A DNA stretch of 64,000 nt from Budorcas taxicolor (Eukaryota; Chordata; Mammalia; Artiodactyla; Bovidae): the NCBI RefSeq assembly GCF_023091745.1, contig NC_068910.1, forward strand, positions 127,985,170-128,049,169. The letters run 5' to 3'. The position numbers and the translations under genes were made by a program. Positions 56,393 to 64,000 of this stretch are shown piece after piece; positions within the stretch are counted from its first letter, which is position 1; each line of letters opens with the position of its first letter. The notes beneath the pieces were generated by a model. It did no database searches. It saw nothing but the letters and a program-made list of their open reading frames with translations, and was not told the DNA's origin.

Positions 56393-57601
56393 AAGATGAA
56401 AGACTGAAAGCTTTTCTTCCAAGATCAGAAACAAGACAAGGATACTCACTTTCACCACCTCTATTCAACATAATACTGGAAGTCGTATCTAGAGAAATTA
56501 GGTAAGAAAAATAAATAAAAGGCATCCAGATTAGAAAGGAAGAAGTAAAATCATCTCTATTCACAGATGACATAATCTTAAATGGAAGAAATCCTAAAGA
56601 TTTCATTAAAACCTTAGAATTAGTAAATAAATTCAGTAAAACTGCAGAATACAAAATCAGCATGCAAAAATCAATTGTAGTTCTATACACTAACAATGAA
56701 CAATACAATTTATATTTTAAAAATAAATAAATAAAACCAGCTTGAATATCTGGAAAAAAAAATAAAATATTAATGAAATAAATTCAATATACAAATAAAT
56801 AAAAGACATTTATGTTCACAGATTAGAATATCTAATATTATAAAAGTACCAAAACTATTCAAAGTGATCTGTAGCTTCAACACAATCCCTATTAAAATCC
56901 CAATAATATTTTTTGCAGAAAAATAAAACTTCATTCACACAGAATTTCAGGGGACACCAAATAACCAAAATATGCTGAAAAAGAAAAACAAAGTTGGGGG
57001 CCTCACGTTTCCCAATTTCAAAACATACTGCAAAGTCACAATAATCAAAACAGTACAGTACTGAAAGGCACACGTATATAGACCAATGGAATAGAACAGA
57101 GAAGCTAAATAAATCCTAATACATATGGCTAAATGATTGTTGACAAGAATACTAAGACCATTCTATGAGGAAAGGACAGTCTTATAACAAATGGTGTTGG
57201 GAAAACTGGATATCTACATACAAAAGAATAAAGTTGAATCTTTACCTTACACTGTATACAAAAATCAATTTAAAATGCATCAAAGATCTAAATGTAAGAG
57301 CTAAATCTATAAAACTCTGAAACAGAAACAGAGAAGAAAATCTTCATGACTTGGGATTTAACAATGATTTCTTGAATATGACATCAAAAGCACAGGTGGC
57401 AAAAGAACTGAAAGCAAGAACTCAGAGATTTATCTACTCGTGTAAATTATTATTTCCAGTATCCAAAAAGTAGAAGGAACGCAAGTATCCATTGAAAACT
57501 GGATGGATAAACAAAATGTGGTATATGCACACAATAAACTGTTGTTCAGCCTTAAAAAGGACAGAAACTCTGACACAGGCTACAACATGAATAAACCTGT
57601 C

Positions 57602-57680
57602 AAGGGCCCAGATTCAATCTCGGTCAAGGAACTAAAATCCGACAAGCTGTGTGGTCAAAAAAACAAAAAACAAATAGTGG
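57602..57680 (+). mobile_element. CHR-1-type SINE fragment
   Basis: GATTCAATCTCGGTCAAGGA and CCGACAAGCTGTGTGGTCAA followed by an A-rich tail mark a short CHR-1 piece inside the L1 3' end. Confidence 0.7.
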
Positions 57681-57790
57681 TGATGGTAGCACAAAATATG
57701 AACGCACTTAAATGCCACCACATTGTTCCTTAAGAATAGCTAAGATGGTAAATTTTATGTTATGGGTATTTTACAATTTAAAAAAAGACA

Positions 57791-58422
57791 GTATGATGGA
57801 TGAATTCTATTCAAACACAACAGTTATTCAATAGTTAGTGAACACGTGGGTAACTACTATGGGCAGCTGTTTTAATACAACCACCTCCTTTCTGATGATA
57901 ATGAACCAGCAAAGTAAGACTGTATAGTTGACTGATGTTAGGAAGACAAAAGTTACCTTGCTGAATTTCAAACCAATTATTTTATGTATTATTGAAATAC
58001 AACCATTAGCTGAGATTTCTGTCTGCTGGTTCTTGCAGACAGAAGAGTTTCTTGCAGAACCCTCTATGATCTCACATGAAGATGCTAATGCATGAGTGGT
58101 TTATATATAGTAAGAATGTATATGCATGTTCATCCTTTTGAGGGTGGAATAAAGCTTTTTTTTAACTGCATTTGACATATAGAATCTTCTAAATTGATAA
58201 TATTAACCTAAAATAAATATTATGTTAATAGTTTTTTATTTAAAATGACACACTATTACTTGACCACAGAAGAGGAAATTTATGTCTTTTGAATGTGCAT
58301 AGCTGAGCAATATTTAGACCTAGACACTAAATATGAATATAATCAACTTGAACTCCTCCCCGCAACCACACTGCCACTATCTAGTTGGTAACCACAGTAA
58401 TAAAGTGGTACATTATAAACAT
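57791..58422. other. Unassigned AT-rich sequence
   Basis: No gene or repeat is recognised. Confidence 0.4.
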
Positions 58423-58622
58423 TTTTAGTCACTCAGTCATGTCTCTTTTGTGACCCTCCAGACTGTAGCCTGGCAGGCTCCTCTGTCCATGGGATTTCCC
58501 AGGCAAGAACTGGAGTGGGTTGCCATTTCCCTCCAAGAGATCTTCCCTATCCAGAGATCAAACTGGTGTCTCCTGCATTGGCAGGCAGATTCTTTACCAC
58601 TGAGCCATCTGGGAAGTCCATG
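58423..58622 (-). mobile_element. Bov-tA SINE
   Basis: The antisense BovA part is followed by the complete tRNA-like head ending near 58620 (CACTGAGCCATCTGGGAAGT). Confidence 0.92.
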
Positions 58623-59931
58623 AACAACAAAGGACAGTTAAAAGTGAATTCTTACAGTTATTAAATATTATATCTTTAAAAACAGATTATATCTATTTCA
58701 AACATCTCTACAAATTGGCACACACAAAACAACAGTAGAAAATTCCAAATCAAATCACACACATACATATAATGTTGGCATCTGGGCATCAGGAGGATGA
58801 GACTCTGTTTTGCTCTCTTCAGTATCTCTGCTATCTAGAATAGTACAAAGTGGTGCACAGTAAGTATTCGCTGAATGAGAAAATAATGTGTATAGTTTCA
58901 CTGAGGTCTCTGGTCAAGACGCGCAGAGCATGGGCGGGGTCACGTCAGTCGATCAGATGAGCCAAAAGGAGGGAAACAGACCCAACTCTTTCCTCCAGAC
59001 CTGAGGAAAATATCTCCCGTAAAACATGTTTCCAGACTGCAGCAATTTCCTGTCAGAGCTGAAGCAGCAGACAATAGGCCCCAATATGAGGGGTACAGAG
59101 ATTCCAATATAAAATGGGAAGGAAATGATAAGGAATTTAGGGTGGGCTATGTGAAGACGCACAGACAGGAAGGTGACCACTAAAATGTAGGAGAATCCCA
59201 GTCACTGGATTCTTGGAAGAAAGTCTCATGCCAGGGAGGCATTTCAGAAATCAAGGTCAAAGCCCCAATTCAGAAAGCTGGGAAGATGGAGAACTAGATT
59301 AAAATCAACAAGCCAGAAATTTCCATTCCCTAAATGGAGGCAAATCACAAGAGTTAGATTAGCAAAATGGTTGGCACCTCATACTTAGTCCTAATGTGTG
59401 GGGCTGAGGACATTGACGCATCTGCTGTGCCTGGAACTGGGCTAAGTAAGCCTAGTGTGTTTACATAAACTGGTTACAAAGTAGAAAGGGATTCAGAAAT
59501 CCCTCAGCACCACAAGTCACCTGGGTACTACTACCTTAGAATTTACAGGGTAGCTCTTCAGCTCAATCCCTGATTCAGGAAATAATGCTGGGAGGAAAGG
59601 AAGAAGAGAGGAGACCAGGCATCCACAGACAGACTACGCAATGAGAAGGCTTTCCGCTACAAAGAGAATTACACTGAAAGGACGCTGGAAAGACATGAAC
59701 TGGATGCACAGAAACATTCCTGCCATGAAAAGGAGTCTGCAAATTCTTTTCCCCTTGATTATGGCAGTAATGCGATCTCTCTAGTCTGTGATAAACAGCC
59801 TCACTGTTCTTTCTCAATTGGTAGTTTCTCTGACTCTGTCTAATTAATGTGTGGTAAGAGTCTCCACTACTTGTCAAGTATAGATGGAAGGCAATAATAA
59901 TATTGTTTGTAATATCATTATTTTATCAGTA
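58623..59931. other. Unassigned sequence with an L2/MIR-type 3' end
   Basis: About 58790-58885 resembles an L2 or MIR 3' end. A small GC-rich patch lies at 58918-58950. Minus-strand ORFs at 58953-59180 and 59575-59877 have no supporting features. Confidence 0.4.
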
Positions 59932-60424
59932 TGCCATGTATTGTAAAGCTGTGTTAAGATCTGTAAGAAAGGATATGAATCTTTTAAAAGAGGTCATACT
60001 AGATCAGAGATCATGCTCAGAAACTGTAAGTTTGTCAAAGGAGGTCAACTATATGGTTGAAACCAATTCCAGCAGCTGGATAACAAGAAATAAGGGAGTT
60101 TTTTGAGAACTTACTCTTTTACCTGTCACATGACCTTATAGTATAAATATTCTTATTTTATTGATGACCAAACTGAGGCAGAGAGGCAAAAAGTAATCTG
60201 TCTAAGGTCGCATCCCTAGTAATCCAGGATTCAGACTATTCAAACACACTTCCTGTCCAGATAGCCCTTGCTGTAAACCACTTGGTACACCAAGATATCC
60301 TCACTGACCTCCTCTGATAAACCTGTAGTTTATGAGCATGGTCTCTGATCTAGCATAACCTCTTTTAAAAGACTCATATCCTTTCTTACAGATGTTAACT
60401 CAATGCAGATTTACAATACATAGC
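59932..60424. repeat. Imperfect inverted repeat, arms about 120 bp, loop about 250 bp
   Basis: Arm 59932-60049 is complementary to 60303-60424 at roughly 85%. The longest common block includes CTGTAAGAAAGGATATGA and CTTTTAAAAGAGGT (left strand). The loop contains a MIR (60100-60260). Confidence 0.88.
60100..60260 (+). repeat. MIR SINE, 3' half
   Basis: GACCAAACTGAGGCAGAGAG and CTAAGGTCGCATCCCTAGTA fit MIR. Confidence 0.78.
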
Positions 60425-60565
60425 ACACTTATGAAACAATGATCAAATCCAATCTATGTGTCCATGCAGCCATAGTAGAGGGTGATGGTTTCCTGTCATT
60501 TCATTCACAACCCTCTCTCTGTGGTGGAGAAAAGCACTTTTCAATCATTTTCAGAGAAAAAAACT

Positions 60566-61150
60566 TTCAGTTCAGTTCAGTCGCCCAGTCGTGTCCGACT
60601 CTTTACGACCCCATGAATCGCAGCACTCCAGGCCTCCCTGTCCATCACCAACTCCCGGAGTTCACTCAGACTCACGTCCATCGAGTCCGTGATGCCATCT
60701 AGCCATCTCATCCTCTGTCGTCCCCTTCTCCTCCTGCCCCCAATCCCTCCCAACATCAGAGTCTTTTCCAGTGAGTCAACTCTTCACATGAGGTGGCCAA
60801 AGTACTGGAGTGTCAGCTTTAGCATCATTCCTTCCAAAGAAATCCCAGAGTTGATCTCCTTCAGAATGGACTGGTTGGATCTCCTTGCAGTCCAAGGGAC
60901 TCTCAAGAGTCTTCTCCAACACCACAGTTCAAAAGCACCAATTCTTCAGTGCTCAGCTTTCTTCACAGTCCAACTCTCACATCCATACATGACCACTGGA
61001 AAAACCATAGCATTGACTAGACGGATCTTTGTTGGCAAAGTAATGTCTCTGCTTTTCAATATGCTATCTAGGTTGGTCATAACTTCTCTTCCAAGGAATA
61101 AGCATCTTTTAATTTCATGGCTGCAATCACCATCTACAGTGATTTTAGGG
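60566..61150 (-). mobile_element. BovB LINE, 3' fragment
   Basis: The antisense 3' end (CAGTTCAGTTCAGTCGCCCA) runs through the C-terminal region to about 61150. One antisense-strand frame of 160 codons (60689-61171) is a shadow, not a gene. It looks relatively young. Confidence 0.92.
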
Positions 61151-61799
61151 GTTGGACAAATAACCAGCTAGCTAGATACTTTTCAGGGGTTTTGAATCCC
61201 AAACTTTCTTGAAGACCAGAAGCATACAGACATTGTGAAACCCATGCCAGTTCAGGGAGGTTTCCTTCTAATTAACATGCCCTGGAAAAAATTAGAATTA
61301 GATTATGCAGGGATTCATTACACATGCAGTGTCCTGAGAGACGCTGTACTCTATCTAAATATTAGATGTTCTTTAAATCGTACTCTGAATTTATGTACCC
61401 TGATTAACACAGTACATTTGTTTTTATAAATTATTTGTTTGTATTTCATTCGTTACCTTCATCTATCAGGAGTAGAATAGAGCAAATCAGCAAAGGCATC
61501 AGACTATATGGTTGAAATCAGTTCTAACAGCTGGGTAAGAACTGAAAAGGAGAAATACAGTAATCCTAAAGCAGCAAGGAACTGAAAGAGCTAGAAATAC
61601 ATTTTATAATGAATCAAAGACCAGAAGTGAAAAATGGGCCCTTCAAAAAGTAGGCCTTCCTATTACGGAGTTCATCAAGCAATAAGCATGTATACAAGTG
61701 CATTCTTCACCTTAGGGCTCAGGAGATGACTGCCCACTCCCTGCTCTTGAAGGATTTTATATCTAGAACTGAAATATCCAATAGAACTTCCTGCAATGA
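61151..61799. other. Unassigned sequence with a partial copy of the 60.05 kb segment
   Basis: About 61493-61537 resembles 60040-60084 (both contain ACTATATGGTTGAAA and CAGCTGG). Nothing else was recognised. Confidence 0.5.
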
Positions 61800-62085
61800 T
61801 GAATATATTCTATATATGTGCTATCCAATATGGAAAACAAAAACTACATAAGGCTATTTAAATTTAAATAAGTAGAAAATTCAGTTCTTCAGTCACATGA
61901 GCCACATTTCAAGTGCTAAATAGCCGAATGTGGCTACTTAAATTTAAATTAATATTTAAAGAAAATCCATAATTTAGTTTATCAGGAATAATGGTCACAT
62001 GTCAAGAGCTTAGTAGCCACTCATGACTTGTGGCTACTGTGCTGGACAGTGCAAACATGGAGCATTTCTTTCATCACAGGAAGTT
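61800..62085. mobile_element. Non-autonomous DNA transposon remnant (MER-type)
   Basis: Both ends show the CCAATA/TTGGAC-type inverted termini (ATCCAATAGAACTTCCTG; GTTTTATTGGACAG). The repeated phrase GTGGCTACTT is typical of a common mammalian family. The exact family is not resolved. Confidence 0.65.
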
Positions 62086-62294
62086 TTATTGGACAGAGAT
62101 GCTTCCAAAAATGTCAGAAGAGGAGGAAAGCACAATGTCCTTATTTTTAAGAAGCATTAATTGTACAGTCTTCTTTAAATGAAATCAGTCATAAGATGAT
62201 TCCAAGCAGGACCTTGCGCACAAAAGGCTCACAGGTTCCTGACACAAAAAACTTCTCTGTGTCCCCTATTTCTCTTTTTTCTTCATATAACATA

Positions 62295-62395
62295 ATTTTT
62301 TAATTTTATTTATTTTTTATTTGAAGGATAATTGCTTTGCAGAATTTTTTTGTTTTCTGCCAATTATCAACATGAATTAGCCACAAGTATAACCC
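62295..62395 (-). mobile_element. Ruminant L1 3' end fragment
   Basis: The antisense sequence has TTTTATTTATTTTTTATTTG and CATGAATTAGCCACAAGTAT. Confidence 0.7.
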
Positions 62396-62479
62396 ATTTC
62401 TTGAATACAGGAAACAGGCTTCATTCAGCCTCCTAGAACTTCCCAGAGTTCCAAGGGCAAGTTCAAACAGAGGCTAATT

Positions 62480-62940
62480 AGGGAAGGGAGGAAATGCAGA
62501 GACAACGGAGGAACAGTCAAGAGAAACAGTAGTGCAGTCTTGAGGGCAGGGTCTTGGATCCCCCCAAGCGATACACATAACAATATCTTTGAACTGTTTT
62601 GCAGATACAGAAATGCCCACCAGGTTTGAGAAAAATTAACGATATGCTGCTTACAAGTACGAAGACCCCAGACTGGTTGGAACCCAAAGGTTGATGATGC
62701 TGACTCCCACTTACCTCACCACCAACCAGTCAGAAGAATGTCCATGAGCTGCTCATGCCCTCTTTGAACCATTACTATAAACCTTTTCACTAACCCCTCT
62801 AGGTTGGGACACACAGTTTTGAGGGCATTAGCTCTCTGTGCAGCCCCCTGCCTGGCAAAGCAATAAAGCTATCCTTTTCTACTTCATCCAAAACTCCATT
62901 TCCAGAAATTAATTCAGTGTCAGGGCACAAAGGCCAGGGT
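62480..62940 (+). mobile_element. Solo LTR, family not resolved
   Basis: AATAAA at 62862-62867 follows GCAGCCCCCTGCCTGGCAAA, and the 3' part (CTTTTCTACTTCATCCAAAA) is LTR-like. The upstream part CACTAACCCCTCTAGGTTGG also fits an ERVL/ERV1-type LTR. The 5' end is approximate. Confidence 0.55.
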
Positions 62941-63467
62941 CAGCTTCAAAGGCATGATGCAAAGTAAAAATAATGGACAAGTCTCTAAGAAATCTTATCA
63001 ACAGAAGGCAACCTATCTTAAATTGGCTTTGGATTCACACATGATCATAACACTGCTAAGGAATGTCCTTAACATTTGAGGGTAAAGCGTTTGGCACAAA
63101 AAGTTTCTGCTTGAGAAGTTTTCCACGAAAAAAGTTAAATCCATTCAAGTCTTGACTGTGTAGCAAAGATGATCAATGTGTGTTGACGTAGCTATCAGGA
63201 AAAGAACGGAATGTAGGATAACAGAGATACCATTGAGGTGACTTATTTTATTCCAGCAAACCTCATGCTGAGATTTATTTCTTCTCCTTGGTAATGCATA
63301 ACAAAGAAAGTTCAGTGTGGGCTTGTGTCAGTGGGACTATTTAAGCTGATGCATTACAAGACTAGTAGTGGCTTTCACCTCATTCAAGCTATGGGCCTAT
63401 CGATGTTCTCATTAAGAACTAATATTCTCAGTGACTTGAAACTTATCATAAATATTTAAGTGGAGTT
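62941..63467. other. Unassigned sequence
   Basis: No gene or repeat is recognised. Confidence 0.4.
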
Positions 63468-63479
63468 GCTTCTAAAATG

Positions 63480-63692
63480 GGGGCTTCCCAGGTGGCTCGG
63501 CAGTAAAGAATCCACCTGCCAATGCAGGAGATGGAGGTTTGATCCTTGGGTCAGGAAGATCCCCTGAAGAAGGAAATGGCAACCCACTCCCATATTCTTG
63601 CCTGGGAAATCCCATGGACAGAGGAGTCTGGCAGGCTACAGTCCATGGGGCCACTGAAGAGTCAGACACGACTTGGCTACTAAACAACAGCA
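63480..63692 (+). mobile_element. Complete Bov-tA SINE with exact 12-bp target duplication
   Basis: It starts with GGGCTTCCCAGGTGGCTCGG. The A-box is slightly altered, and the B-box GGTTTGATCC lies near 63537. GCTTCTAAAATG flanks it at 63468-63479 and 63693-63704 without mismatch. Confidence 0.95.
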
Positions 63693-63704
63693 GCTTCTAA
63701 AATG

Positions 63705-64000
63705 AGAGCCTCCTCCCTGACCTTCGTTCATGAAAGGGCCCCAACCCATCTGTGACTGTTTCTAAGGAGGAGCATAACAGGTGTGCCTGCAGCGACAGGC
63801 CCTCCATACTCAGGTGGGCCCTGACACTCATGCCATGAAAATGGAAGCCAGTACCTATGCAGAGTACAGTACATGGGTCTTTCATCATCTTGTTTATGAA
63901 CCTAGATCTTGGGGTGGCCTTTTCGTTACCGTCTTCAGAACTCTGGCCTAGAAAACACTCCATAAGACAATCTGATTTCTGAAAATTGACTTGTTCACAC
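63705..64000. other. Unassigned end of the window
   Basis: An 88-codon minus-strand ORF (63697-63963) has no supporting features. Nothing else is recognised. Confidence 0.35.

Larger units (their letters stand above)
54540..57790 (+). mobile_element. Old L1, sense, with several nested insertions
   Basis: ORF2 pieces lie at 54540-54796, 55426-55495 and 56393-57600, and the 3' UTR ends near 57790. The RT active-site box reads FTDD near 56556. Insertions: a Bov-tA with an LTR inside (54797-55425), a block at 55496-56392 that includes a Tigger-like piece, and a CHR-1 fragment (57602-57680). There are many stops. Confidence 0.8.

Noticed and set aside
58953..59180. Minus-strand ORF with hydrophobic stretches
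   Set aside because: Short, with no start or splice support and no family resemblance.
60689..61171. Plus-strand ORF of 160 codons
   Set aside because: Antisense of the BovB C-terminal region, not a gene.

Overview
The window is a stretch of ruminant (bovid-type) nuclear DNA. This follows from its repeats: many BovB (RTE-clade) LINE copies, Bov-tA and Bov-A2 SINEs that share the BovB 3' end, CHR-type tRNA-derived SINEs, the 3' end of a ruminant L1, and older mammal-wide repeats (L1M, L2, MIR, MER5A, MER20, MaLR LTRs). The species cannot be settled from this sequence. There is no bacterial-style gene organisation, no rRNA or true tRNA gene, no CRISPR array and no CpG-island promoter. Every long open reading frame that can be recognised belongs to a transposable element. 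The region looks intronic or intergenic. One candidate cellular exon (minus strand, 16532-16890) and one weaker minus-strand ORF (50969-51424) could belong to a host gene; neither could be identified.

Layout. 0-7.5 kb: a BovB copy with a 5' inversion (234-2180), a Bov-A2, then an old antisense L1 (about 2.56-5.54 kb) broken by a BovB and two SINEs, then three antisense Bov-tA copies. 9.7-11.9 kb: an old sense L1 split by a young ruminant L1 3' end with a 17-bp target duplication. 12.3-13.9 kb: SINEs, a BovB fragment and TA/TG/CA microsatellites. 14-24 kb: mostly old, diverged repeats and unassigned sequence, the candidate exon, and a SINE flanked by an unusual duplication of about 72 bp. 24.3-32.3 kb: a BovB cluster of four copies, including a second 5'-inverted copy, a nearly full-length copy (27357-30565) with a 14-bp target duplication, and a copy facing it tail-to-tail. 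34.2-34.8 kb: a MaLR-type LTR containing a 43-bp x 4 minisatellite. 37.7-38.8 kb: BovB. 41.6-45.1 kb: old L1 holding a complete but dead mariner element. 46-52 kb: SINEs, L2 and the richest repeat-free stretch. 53.2-57.8 kb: two old L1s; the second contains a SINE that itself contains an endogenous retroviral LTR. 58-64 kb: unassigned sequence with an imperfect inverted repeat (arms about 120 bp), another BovB, a second solo LTR and a fresh-looking Bov-tA.

How the parts relate. The autonomous LINEs (BovB, L1) would have supplied reverse transcriptase and endonuclease; Bov-tA and Bov-A2 are parasites of BovB, as their shared 3' ends show. Nesting gives a relative order: old L1/L2/MIR/MER first, then mariner and BovB, then Bov-tA/Bov-A2 and the retroviral LTR. 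All element ORFs seen here are disrupted or truncated. I found no convincing undescribed biological system. The most useful leads are the two BovB 5' inversions, the inverted repeat at 59.9-60.4 kb, the SINE with the long duplication, the minisatellite in the LTR and the candidate exon.
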